Assembly: GCA_017619635.1 (NCBI GenBank)
Contig: JAFZRZ010000013.1
Location: forward strand, 1-64,000
DNA length: 64,000 nucleotides
DNA from: Lachnospiraceae bacterium
GTDB lineage: Bacteria; Bacillota; Clostridia; Lachnospirales; Lachnospiraceae
Reading direction: 5' to 3'
Shown here: positions 44,799 to 53,419 of the stretch, in pieces
Numbering within the stretch: position 1 is the stretch's first letter
Layout of the letters: every line of letters begins with the position of its first letter
Made by a program: the position numbers and the translations under genes
Notes under the pieces: generated by a model
What the model was told of the DNA's origin: nothing
Database searches by the model: none
What the model saw: the letters and a program-made list of their open reading frames with translations, nothing else

Positions 44799-47747
44799 CT
44801 AAACCGCTTCGATCATATTTACAAGGTTGTCAAATCTGTCCTTTTCATTTTTGATCATCTCTTCGTTACCTACAACACAGATATATCCGTCTTCTAGTAT
44901 GGCTTTTATATAATCAGAAAGTGATCTTATCCTGTTAACATCTGTTGAGAGCACTTCATCTCTTTCCTTCTGATAATCAGCCTCACTTAAATTGGTCATA
45001 TATGCACTTAGGGACTTTAATGCCTTTGCAGAAGGTGTCAGCGGAGTATCAAGTTCACTTATGGCTCCGATTATATACTGTGTCATAGCCCTGTCATTGA
45101 TATCAAAATTCTTAAGATAATCAACTATACCGTCATATACATCAAGAGTCTTTGAAAGATTCGGATCCCTGTATGATACAAAGAAGCTGTCTCCGCTCTT
45201 TCCGAATGCGCTCATGCATCCGTATGCACCGTTCTTGACTCTTACATTGAGCCACAGATAATCATAACTCATGATAACTCTTAATACCTTTAAGCTGCCG
45301 GTATACTTAAGGCCCTTTTGGATAAAGTTACCCCCTCTGCATACATAATTGACCTGAGAAGAATTCATTATGCCTTCATTCTTAACTTCAGGCACAGGAT
45401 CAAATGAGCACTTCACTTCATCTGAGTTTTTATCGTTTACTGCAAGCTTGTCTAAAAATGCAGACGCTTTTTTCGAAAATGCCTCGTATTCCTTTTCGCT
45501 GCCCGCAAAGTCAAACATCAGATTGTCTTTTCTGAATATCTGCTTAACGAGAGTTTTCAGTTTATCAGCATACTCAGCCTTATTTGCATCATAATCATTA
45601 TCTATCTTTTCGATAAGCTTATAGCTTCCGTATCCGCTTAATCTGTCGGTGATAACAGCACCCTTACTGAAGTATGTTCCTGCTCTTCCGATAGCCACCT
45701 GATGTCCTGAACTCATCATCGTAGCCTGTGCTCTTGATCTCATCTCACTGATAAGTTCCCTGTTACGCTTCTCATTGTCGAGTACAGAAGTAAATAAGAT
45801 CTCCTCTATAAGTTCAAAAGCATCATCAAGTCCGCCCTCTAAAACCTTTGCCTTCCATTCAAAAGTAACCCTGTTTATATCAAGGTCTTTTGAATCGGTA
45901 TAGATGTTGCAGACAGGAACGATACCGCCTGTCTTTATATTTATCGCATTGAAAAGTTCTCCGTAGGTATGCTTTGCGGTATCAACAAGACCCATCGTGT
46001 TTTTGAGCGTTCCGACATAACCAAACAGATCATCATCAACATCAGTCACATCAAAAACAAGCCTCATGTAATCTATTCCATGAGTGTCAACATCATGATA
46101 AAGACTCTTAACGCCTGATATCTCTCTTACTTCGTTATAAAGCTTTCCTGTCTCTTTCTTTATATCCTTAAGCTCAAGTACAGGTATGCATTCGAGCTGT
46201 TCTTCGGTATCTTCCTGCTCCTGATATTCTTTAAGTTCAGCTGTCTTTCTTACAATGTCATCTATCTCATCTTTACTGAGTGTAGCTTTATAAGACGCAA
46301 GTTTTTCTGCCAGTTTTTTATCTTCCTTTTCAACAAGCCCAACTTCAGGCGTAACGATAACCACCGATCTGTGGCTGTTGTCCAAAAGATATGTCTTTAC
46401 GAGGCCTTCATAGTAACCTGTATCTATCTTTTCTCTCAGCTTCTTAAATGTCTCTCCTGCAGCTATATGTATGAAAGTTTTATCATCATCATAAAGCCAG
46501 CTGTCAAGTACCTGCAGTCCATACATAAGTCCGGGCGGATATGATCCGAAATCCGCTTCTCTGTATTTAAACTCAAGAGCATTTACAGCAGCTTTCAAAG
46601 TATCCTTATCAAATCCGTTTTTAACAACACCCTCTAGCACTTCTTTTATCGTATCTAAAAAGAGCTGCTTTTTATCTTCATCAGAATTCTTTGCAACGAT
46701 CGAGAAATAAGGCTGTTTTATACCGTTTTCGCAGTAACTGTAGATATCTTTGCCTATGCCTCTGTCTAACATGGTCTGCTTTAATATCGCTCCGGGAGCC
46801 GTACAAAGAGCATAATCAAGGATCTGGAGAGCTATATACTCTTCAGGATCAAGGCTGTTACTGAACACAGCATTGTATGATATATATGTATTCTCTTTTA
46901 AAGGCTCGCTTTCCGTTATGGAATAGCTTTTGTTTATCTGAACAGGCTCTTTAAATCTCTCCTGTGTCTCTATTTCTGAATCAACATTTAAAAGATCATA
47001 TGAAGATAGATACTTCTCATCTATAAAAGACAGTTTCTCAACATAATCCATATCTCCGTAAAGATATATATAACTGTTTGACGGATGATAGTATTTCTTG
47101 TATGTCTCTATATATTTTTCATATGTAAGATCCGGGATATGCTCGGGATCTCCGCCTGATTCATTTCCGTATGTTGTATCAGGGAAAAGTGAATTGAATA
47201 TCTCCCTTTCAAGCACATCATCAGGAGAAGAAAAAGCACCCTTCATTTCATTGTAAACAACACCGTTTATCGTAAGATCATCCGAAGCATTCTCCATCTC
47301 ATAGTGCCATCCCTCCTGCTTAAAGGTAAGATCACTCTTTAAGATGTTAGGATAAAAAACAGCATCCAGATAGACATGCATAAGATTCATGAAATCCTTA
47401 TCATTTGTACTCGCAACAGGATAAACAGTCTTATCGGGATACGTCATCGCATTTAAAAACGTATTAAGAGATCCTTTTACGAGTTCAACAAACGGATCCT
47501 TTACAGGGAACTCTCTTGACCCGCACAAAACAGAATGCTCCAGGATATGCATCACGCCCGTACTGTCATTCGGCGTAGTCCTGAAGCCAATATAAAACAC
47601 TTTATTGTCATCATCATTGTTAAGGAGAACAACTCTTGCTCCGGATTTTTTGTGTCTTAACAGAAATCCTTCACTGTTAAGATCAACTATATTCTCCTTA
47701 CTGATAAGTTCATAAGCACCAAGCTTTTCGAAATCGATATTTCTCAC
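44799..47747 (-). CDS. M16C-family zinc metallopeptidase (presequence protease-like)
   Basis: Large single-chain peptidase of 982 aa from the chosen start. The inverted zinc motif HILEH, followed by SVLCGSREFPVKDPFVEL and NAMTYPDKTVYPVAS, is the signature of the PreP/Cym1 M16C clan. The distal acidic ligand falls in the region after the Tyr-rich MKGAFSSPDDVLE. The two halves form a closed chamber that degrades short peptides. There is no signal peptide, so it is cytoplasmic. A GTG at 47747 has AAAGGAG nine bases upstream. The longer frame to 47783 overlaps the previous gene and lacks a ribosome site. Confidence 0.9.
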   Translation of the reverse strand: MRNIDFEKLGAYELISKENIVDLNSEGFLLRHKKSGARVVLLNNDDDNKVFYIGFRTTPNDSTGVMHILEHSVLCGSREFPVKDPFVELVKGSLNTFLNAMTYPDKTVYPVASTNDKDFMNLMHVYLDAVFYPNILKSDLTFKQEGWHYEMENASDDLTINGVVYNEMKGAFSSPDDVLEREIFNSLFPDTTYGNESGGDPEHIPDLTYEKYIETYKKYYHPSNSYIYLYGDMDYVEKLSFIDEKYLSSYDLLNVDSEIETQERFKEPVQINKSYSITESEPLKENTYISYNAVFSNSLDPEEYIALQILDYALCTAPGAILKQTMLDRGIGKDIYSYCENGIKQPYFSIVAKNSDEDKKQLFLDTIKEVLEGVVKNGFDKDTLKAAVNALEFKYREADFGSYPPGLMYGLQVLDSWLYDDDKTFIHIAAGETFKKLREKIDTGYYEGLVKTYLLDNSHRSVVIVTPEVGLVEKEDKKLAEKLASYKATLSKDEIDDIVRKTAELKEYQEQEDTEEQLECIPVLELKDIKKETGKLYNEVREISGVKSLYHDVDTHGIDYMRLVFDVTDVDDDLFGYVGTLKNTMGLVDTAKHTYGELFNAINIKTGGIVPVCNIYTDSKDLDINRVTFEWKAKVLEGGLDDAFELIEEILFTSVLDNEKRNRELISEMRSRAQATMMSSGHQVAIGRAGTYFSKGAVITDRLSGYGSYKLIEKIDNDYDANKAEYADKLKTLVKQIFRKDNLMFDFAGSEKEYEAFSKKASAFLDKLAVNDKNSDEVKCSFDPVPEVKNEGIMNSSQVNYVCRGGNFIQKGLKYTGSLKVLRVIMSYDYLWLNVRVKNGAYGCMSAFGKSGDSFFVSYRDPNLSKTLDVYDGIVDYLKNFDINDRAMTQYIIGAISELDTPLTPSAKALKSLSAYMTNLSEADYQKERDEVLSTDVNRIRSLSDYIKAILEDGYICVVGNEEMIKNEKDRFDNLVNMIEAV

Positions 47748-47772
47748 GCCCGATATCTCCTTTATTATATAT

Positions 47773-48165
47773 TTATTGCACACCCAGAAGATTGATCTTA
47801 CTGATATGCATCTCTTCCACGAATATCGTGTTCATGTTCTCATGAAGATATTCATCATCGACTATATCCTCGATCTTAAGATCATGAGCGATGTATGACT
47901 CTTTTTCTTCATCAAAAACATAGAGTCTAAACTTAGCTTTAAGCTTTTTGTATATCATATATGACATATCTTCTTTCTTCATAAAAAAGATATGATTCTC
48001 GATGTTAGTCTCTCTTGACATCTCTTTTAGGATATATCTGGATAAAATGACCTTAAACTTAAAAGGTATCTCATCTATATCCAGCATCTCACCATATGTG
48101 AGTTTTGCGCCTATATAAAGATTTGTCACGTCCTGAACGACATGCTTATAGTCTCTTTCTGACAT
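47773..48165 (-). CDS. Hypothetical protein, 130 aa
   Basis: Unrecognised protein with mixed alpha/beta pattern, beginning MSERDYKHVVQDVTNLY and containing FKFKVILSRYILKEMSR. There is no signal peptide or membrane helix. It lies 4 bp after the sigma-like gene and just before the M16C peptidase, suggesting coupled translation with the former. Confidence 0.6.
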   Translation of the reverse strand: MSERDYKHVVQDVTNLYIGAKLTYGEMLDIDEIPFKFKVILSRYILKEMSRETNIENHIFFMKKEDMSYMIYKKLKAKFRLYVFDEEKESYIAHDLKIEDIVDDEYLHENMNTIFVEEMHISKINLLGVQ

Positions 48166-48169
48166 AGAT

Positions 48170-48901
48170 CTAACCTATATCCTCAATCTTTCCGCCGCTT
48201 ATCCTTATGGCTTCCTCTATCGCTTTACGTGATAACTTGCTCTCTGAAACAAGCTCATCGATAGTTACTTTTCTTCCCAAAACCTGAGCCAGTTCCCTTG
48301 CCGCATCAGCAACGTTGTTAACCTTATTAACAAGCTTGTCATCAGTTTTTCTGTTACCGATCTCATCACTGATAAGATCTTCCATGGCATCCATTGCCAT
48401 CTTTGCAAGCATACCCGGAACCTCATCAGGTTCTTCAAGCGCTCCCAGCATCTCAACACCTACAGAAAGCGCCACATTGCCTTCTCCGATAAGATCCTCT
48501 ATAAAAACGCCCTGTCCTGTATAGAGTTTTGCCATGTCAACGATGTCTGTAAGCATTGATTCTATAAGTCTCTTTTTTGCCTGAGCTTCTCCTGCCATGG
48601 CTGCCATATATACAGCTCTCTTTTCTCCGTCAGTAAGTGTCGGGATCTCCGAAAGGCTTTCTGTATAAAGTTCCAGATAATCTATCTCTTCTGAAGAAAG
48701 ATATTTATCAAGGTCTACTTTCTCACCCACACCTATCTTTTTACTCTTTAAGTAATCATAGACAGGCCCAAGCTGAGACTCATCCATGCCTATCTCGCTC
48801 AAAGCCTCAACTATCTGAGCCTTTGATACAACATTTCCCTGTATCGAAGCAAGCTCTGTGAGCTCTTCTATCTTTTTTGCAAATTCCTGTTCCTGATTCA
48901 T
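48170..48901 (-). CDS. Sigma-70-like protein without region 4
   Basis: A 243-aa protein resembling the N-terminal two thirds of a primary sigma factor. Residues about 1-58 look like region 1.1, DLDKYLSSEEIDYLELY like region 1.2, and the stretch from TDGEKRAVYMAAMAGE through YTGQGVFIEDLIGEGNVAL like regions 2.1-2.2 (the core-binding part). About 190-243 resembles region 3 (RELAQVLGRKVTIDELV). The aromatic and basic residues of regions 2.3-2.4 that melt and read the -10 box are not evident, and region 4 is absent. It may bind core RNA polymerase as a modulator rather than a promoter-reading factor. It lies 24 bp after the rhomboid-like gene. Confidence 0.65.
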   Translation of the reverse strand: MNQEQEFAKKIEELTELASIQGNVVSKAQIVEALSEIGMDESQLGPVYDYLKSKKIGVGEKVDLDKYLSSEEIDYLELYTESLSEIPTLTDGEKRAVYMAAMAGEAQAKKRLIESMLTDIVDMAKLYTGQGVFIEDLIGEGNVALSVGVEMLGALEEPDEVPGMLAKMAMDAMEDLISDEIGNRKTDDKLVNKVNNVADAARELAQVLGRKVTIDELVSESKLSRKAIEEAIRISGGKIEDIG

Positions 48902-48925
48902 AAAAACCTCTATATCGATCCGTTC

Positions 48926-49783
48926 CTACTCCACATGCTTATGTGTGAAAAGATGATCATTGCAGTACTCATAGTTTCCGTTACATTTAGAGCAGAATCT
49001 GAATTCAAGCTCAGGATTGCTCTCATCGGTCCTTCCGCAGATAGCGCATTTATGTTTTGTTACATTCCTCGACATGTTATTTAATGATTTAGTCTTGGCT
49101 CTGAACTCTTTTCTCTTCATCTGCTGTGCTTTTGATATGCCTATACGCTTTCTGCCGCTTACCATGAACACAAGGAAATTAAAGAGTGAAGCGATGATCG
49201 GAATGGCAACAAGTATTCCGCCGCCCAAGCACTCGATAATAAGTATGGCTGCATAAATCACACCCAAAACCTTTACCTTTACAGGTATGATAAACATCAG
49301 CATGACTTCCATTTCAGGGAATGTGGCCGCAAAAGCCAGAAAGATCGACATGCAGACATAATATGTCGTAAAGAGTGTACCGACCCTGAAATCGGGTATC
49401 CCTATTGCAAAAAGGATCGCATACATTATAAATGCGCCTATTATCGTATAGAACATACCTGAAAAGATATATACATTGTATCTGAAATCACCCCATACCA
49501 TCTCAAGGGTCCTTCCGATACTGTAGTAGAAATACATGGATATCAGAACCCAGAATATATTGTCCTGTCTGGGAGGCGATATGATCCATGTGAACAGTCT
49601 CCATACCTGTCCCTTTAAGATCAGCGAAGGTTCAAGCTCGAGATATGATACCAAGCCCGAAGTGAAGGGAACATATGCAAGTGCATATCCTATCGCAAAA
49701 CATACGAGCATATAAAATGACAGGTTATGCAGAGCATATCTGCCGAGTTTCTTCTCTATTCTGTCTACAAAATTCTCTTTCAA
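48926..49783 (-). CDS. Rhomboid-fold pseudoprotease-like membrane protein with zinc ribbon
   Basis: Membrane protein of 285 aa with about six helices (22-208). The LKGQVWRLFTWIISP segment matches the conserved WR element of rhomboid-family proteins, but the GxSG catalytic motif is absent where expected (GTLFTTYYVCMS) and no catalytic His is evident, as in derlin and TMEM115-type pseudoproteases. A basic linker (RKRIGISKAQQMKRKEFRAK) leads to a C-terminal zinc-ribbon-like cluster: Cys246, Cys249, Cys264, Cys267, Cys274 and His277. It might retain or present membrane proteins for quality control. It follows the DnaJ gene by 41 bp. Confidence 0.65.
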   Translation of the reverse strand: MKENFVDRIEKKLGRYALHNLSFYMLVCFAIGYALAYVPFTSGLVSYLELEPSLILKGQVWRLFTWIISPPRQDNIFWVLISMYFYYSIGRTLEMVWGDFRYNVYIFSGMFYTIIGAFIMYAILFAIGIPDFRVGTLFTTYYVCMSIFLAFAATFPEMEVMLMFIIPVKVKVLGVIYAAILIIECLGGGILVAIPIIASLFNFLVFMVSGRKRIGISKAQQMKRKEFRAKTKSLNNMSRNVTKHKCAICGRTDESNPELEFRFCSKCNGNYEYCNDHLFTHKHVE

Positions 49784-49824
49784 GTAAAAACGCCTCCCCG
49801 TTTAACAACATTTACCGGATACTA

Positions 49825-50751
49825 TCATTTCATCTCCGGTATGTCGCAGAAACGATTGTATTCCTCATCTATCTTCATGAATTTCTCTTTATCACCGGTC
49901 ACAGCATTGTCCGGATGGAACTTTGTCGCATATTTGTGATAAAGCTTCTTTGCCTCAGTCTTTGATTTGCACATCGCAAAATATCTGAGATTGTACTTTC
50001 TGGCAAAGGCATGCTGCTTGGCAACTTCCTTTTCGACATCACTCATCTCAGATTCAGGTTTTGGACCATAATTCCTGTTATTTGCCGAAGTATTATTGTA
50101 TCCGCTTCCTGCATATCCGCCGGCAGTATTACGATAGGACCTGTTATCAGTTGAGCGGTAGTTAGTCTCACCGCTTCCCATGCTGCGATAATATGTTCCG
50201 TTCTTTCTGCTGGCTGACCATTCATTGAATTGCTGTTCCGGGGTCTTCTGACTCCTGCCAAACGTATTGAACGGATCATATCTTCCACGTCCGTAAGAGT
50301 TACCCAAAGCCTCGCTTATCTGTATGCTTTCTTCCAGCTGTCTCTGGTATTTTGCTCTTCTGCTTCCGAACAGCCAGAAAAATCTCGGATCATGAGCTAT
50401 CTCCCAGTGTTCAAAAGCATCCTTTATTCCATCATTGTTAAGATCATCAGAGAAATACTCGCTGTAATAGTGTTTGTACGCCTCATAATCTTTAGGATTA
50501 TTCTCTTTATATTTTTTGTATACCTTTCCCCACCAGATACTGAATATCATAAATGCGCCAAAATACAGATATATGAAGAATCTTCCTTCAAGAATACCCA
50601 TAAAGAACATGGCAACAAAATAATAAACAAGTTCAAATGCCAGCATAAATCTTCTTCTGATATAACATTTGACAAGAATGATAAGAGGTATCAGAAAGAA
50701 GAATACAAACTCTATTATCTTTGCATAATCAATAAAATCATAAATGTGCAT
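49825..50751 (-). CDS. Membrane-anchored J-domain protein with EF-hand loop
   Basis: A 308-aa protein with two to three N-terminal membrane helices (about 12-30, 38-75), then a cytoplasmic region. A perfect 12-residue EF-hand calcium loop DLNNDGIKDAFE sits at 103-114. A Gly/Ser/Tyr/Asn-rich low-complexity linker (about 150-228) precedes a C-terminal J domain (about 250-305) with HPD at 279-281. It should recruit DnaK to the membrane. The ATG overlaps the stop of the HerA-like gene by one base. Confidence 0.8.
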   Translation of the reverse strand: MHIYDFIDYAKIIEFVFFFLIPLIILVKCYIRRRFMLAFELVYYFVAMFFMGILEGRFFIYLYFGAFMIFSIWWGKVYKKYKENNPKDYEAYKHYYSEYFSDDLNNDGIKDAFEHWEIAHDPRFFWLFGSRRAKYQRQLEESIQISEALGNSYGRGRYDPFNTFGRSQKTPEQQFNEWSASRKNGTYYRSMGSGETNYRSTDNRSYRNTAGGYAGSGYNNTSANNRNYGPKPESEMSDVEKEVAKQHAFARKYNLRYFAMCKSKTEAKKLYHKYATKFHPDNAVTGDKEKFMKIDEEYNRFCDIPEMK

Positions 50752-52448
50752 TATTTAAACATGATCCCCATTAGATTTCTTCCGATGGAAGCACCAACAT
50801 TTCCGCCGAGTTTCTTACCAAACTTACCAAAGCTCGATCCGATGGAATTTCCGATCTCTCTTCCGATCGTTCCGGTAGCCGTGCTTGCAACACTCTTAGC
50901 CGCACGCTTGTAAGCCTTTGCGGTATCACTTTCCTTCTTTGAAGCCTTTGCACTTTCCTTATCGGCCTTGCTCTCCTTGCCGGGATGATTCGGATTTGGC
51001 TTCTTTATCTTGCTGTCTCTTTCTGCTTTTCTTGCAGCAAGTTCAGCTTCCAGTTCTTCTATCCTCTTTTGGTCGTCAGTCTTCTCTGCCTCTTTTGCGG
51101 ATGCGGCAACAGCCTGCTGTTCAGCATCAGCTTTGGCCTCAGCCGATTCCATACCCTGCTGGGCCACGCTCGTGAGTATCTCATAAGCCGATTCTCTGTC
51201 TATCACATCAAAGAACTTTGAATATAGCGGATTATTTCTTACAACATTCTTACGTGTATCATCATCTATGATACCCATGAAGCTCTGAGGCGGAAGAATG
51301 CTCGTCTTCTTAACCACTGTGGGAACGCCCTTCTCATCAAGAACAGACACAAGAGCTTCACCTACTCCGAGTTCTGTCAAAACACTGAATGTGTCAAACT
51401 CAGGATTAGCCCTGAATGACTTTGCAGCAACCTTTGCTCCTTCAAGTTCTTTGGGTGTATATGCTCTCAAAGCATGCTGGATCTTATTGCTTAACTGGCC
51501 AAGAACACCGTCAGGAATATCCTTGGGATTCTGTGTTATGAAGTAAACACCTACTCCCTTTGATCTTACGAGTTTAACTATCTGCTCTATCTTTGTGAGC
51601 AGTGTTCTGCTCGCATTGTCAAAGAGCATATGAGCCTCATCAAAGAAGAATACGATCTTTGGCTTATCAAGGTCGCCTGCCTCAGGCATGTTCTCATAAA
51701 GTTCTGAAAGAAGCCATAACATGAATGTAGAATACATGTTGGGATTGTTTATGAGCTTCTGACAGTCAAGGATATTGATCCTTCCCTTGCCGTCATACTC
51801 TGTTATAAGGAAATCTTCCATCCTTATGGCAGGCTCCATGAAGAATCCCTCAGCTCCCTCACTCTCAAGAGCAACAATGGCTCTTACTATAACGCTAAGA
51901 CTCGCTTCTGTCATCTTACCGTACTGTGCAGCATATTCTGAGGCATGCTCAGACACATAATTTAACATTGATTTAAGATCCTTTGTGTCGAGCAACAAAA
52001 GTCCCTCATCATCAGCTATCTTAAATATGATCGTAAGAAGGTCTGACTGTGTCTCATTAAGGTTTAATATCCTTCCCAAAAGGAGCGGACCCATTTCAGA
52101 GATCGTGGTACGCAGATTGATACCCTTCTCACCGTAAACATCCCAGAAAGTCGTAGGATATGCTCTTAACGAGAATCCTTTTGACATAAGGTCGAGTGAC
52201 TCGATCCTTTTAGCAACAGAACCGCTGTTTTCACCGGCCTGACACATTCCTGAAAGATCACCTTTCACATCTGCCAGAAATACGGGTACTCCGGCATCCG
52301 AGAATGATTCAGCCATTACCTTTAAAGTTACGGTCTTACCTGTACCTGTCGCACCTGCTATCATCCCGTGTCTGTTTGCCATGTTGGGATAAATATATAT
52401 ATCTTCCTCTCCTGATCTTCCTATCCAAATCTTACCTTCCTGATACAT
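50751..52448 (-). CDS. HerA-like (DUF853) P-loop ATPase
   Basis: FtsK/HerA-superfamily ATPase of 565 aa. Walker A is GATGTGKT (about 32-39), Walker B is IVFFFDEAHML (about 264-274), and sensor regions include VYFITQNPKDIPD and an Arg-rich NKIQHALRAYTPKE. The last 130 residues are an Ala/Glu/Lys-rich coiled region and a Gly-rich tail (IGREIGNSIGSSFGKFGKKL) that could touch membrane or oligomerise. These proteins are annotated as helicase HerA-like, but no NurA nuclease is present, so DNA processing is unproven. GGAGG precedes the ATG. First gene of the long run to 43677. Confidence 0.85.
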   Translation of the reverse strand: MYQEGKIWIGRSGEEDIYIYPNMANRHGMIAGATGTGKTVTLKVMAESFSDAGVPVFLADVKGDLSGMCQAGENSGSVAKRIESLDLMSKGFSLRAYPTTFWDVYGEKGINLRTTISEMGPLLLGRILNLNETQSDLLTIIFKIADDEGLLLLDTKDLKSMLNYVSEHASEYAAQYGKMTEASLSVIVRAIVALESEGAEGFFMEPAIRMEDFLITEYDGKGRINILDCQKLINNPNMYSTFMLWLLSELYENMPEAGDLDKPKIVFFFDEAHMLFDNASRTLLTKIEQIVKLVRSKGVGVYFITQNPKDIPDGVLGQLSNKIQHALRAYTPKELEGAKVAAKSFRANPEFDTFSVLTELGVGEALVSVLDEKGVPTVVKKTSILPPQSFMGIIDDDTRKNVVRNNPLYSKFFDVIDRESAYEILTSVAQQGMESAEAKADAEQQAVAASAKEAEKTDDQKRIEELEAELAARKAERDSKIKKPNPNHPGKESKADKESAKASKKESDTAKAYKRAAKSVASTATGTIGREIGNSIGSSFGKFGKKLGGNVGASIGRNLMGIMFK

Positions 52449-52576
52449 GCTCTACCTCCATCATTTCAAAAAATATGTGTGACCACACTAGGATATTTTA
52501 CCATAAAGGATTGAAAATCTAAAGGATTTTAAGGATAATCATATAGACAGGTCATTTTACTTTATAAAGGTGATAA

Positions 52577-53305
52577 ATGATGGAAAGCAGCGTAATATTA
52601 AAACACTACGGAAGACTTTACAATCCAACAAACTGGGGATATTATCCGCATTATCTGACAAACCGTTTCTATTATATCTGCAGCGGAAACGTGGTATACA
52701 AAAACAAGATCAGCCTTAAGCCTGGCTTCATCTATCTTTTCAGCGCCGATGAGGAGTTTCAGGTAGTACAGTCACAGGATGATCCCATAGATCATATATA
52801 CTTTGACTTTATCTCTTCACGCAGTTTTATCGATAAAGAGCTTATTGAGATCGATCCTGATAAATATCCAAGACTCAAAAGTGTCATAAATGCACTGACC
52901 ATGGATTACACGCTCAGTGATCTTCCGGCCGATGTTGCAGAATCATACCTAAATATCATTTTGTATGAATTAAGAGAATACTTTGTTCAAAACCGCATAT
53001 ACTGTGATCTGACTACAGATGTTTTCAGACTCATACATGAATCAAATGCCTCACAGCTGACTGTCGCAGGTATCGCTGACACACTGGGTGTAAATGTCAA
53101 TCACATGATAAGGACATTCAAAAAGGATACCGGAATAACGCCTCTTAAATACATCGGGCTTATGAAATCGGAACTGGCGATAAGCTATGCAAGAAAAGGA
53201 TATACGCTGGAAGATATAGCAGAAAAGCTTGGATACTCGACAGTATCTGCCCTGTCTGTCGCATTCAAAAATGTGACAAACAAGAATCTTTCGCAGTTCA
53301 GATAA
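52577..53305 (+). CDS. AraC-family transcriptional regulator
   Basis: Regulator of 242 aa. The N-terminal cupin-like sensing domain (about 10-130) has the GYYPHYLTNRFYYICSGN pattern of sugar-responsive members. The C-terminal domain has two HTH motifs: LTVAGIADTLGVNVNHMIRT and YTLEDIAEKLGYSTVSALSV. Inducer and targets are unknown. It diverges from the HerA-like gene over 128 bp and precedes trpB by about 115 bp with its own promoter between, so either could be a target. Confidence 0.9.
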   Translation: MMESSVILKHYGRLYNPTNWGYYPHYLTNRFYYICSGNVVYKNKISLKPGFIYLFSADEEFQVVQSQDDPIDHIYFDFISSRSFIDKELIEIDPDKYPRLKSVINALTMDYTLSDLPADVAESYLNIILYELREYFVQNRIYCDLTTDVFRLIHESNASQLTVAGIADTLGVNVNHMIRTFKKDTGITPLKYIGLMKSELAISYARKGYTLEDIAEKLGYSTVSALSVAFKNVTNKNLSQFR

Positions 53306-53326
53306 GGATCCTAAATACTTTTTTCT

Positions 53327-53354
53327 ATGACAATCAATAAGGATATGATATACT
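53327..53354 (+). promoter_or_regulatory. Candidate promoter of trpB
   Basis: ATGACA (53327-53332), a 16-bp spacer and TATACT (53349-53354). The leader also holds a small ACATC/GATGT hairpin followed by TTTTAT, too weak to call an attenuator. No T-box is seen. Confidence 0.45.
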
Positions 53355-53419
53355 TATTTCGTTTGAGACATCTTTGGGATGTTTTATAAATTTATACAGT
53401 TTTTGAAAGGAACAGATTT

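Noticed and set aside
50751..52448. HerA-NurA or HerA-Sir2/DUF4297 anti-phage defence system
   Set aside because: No nuclease, Sir2 or DUF4297-type effector accompanies the ATPase. The neighbours are DnaJ, rhomboid-like and sigma-like proteins.
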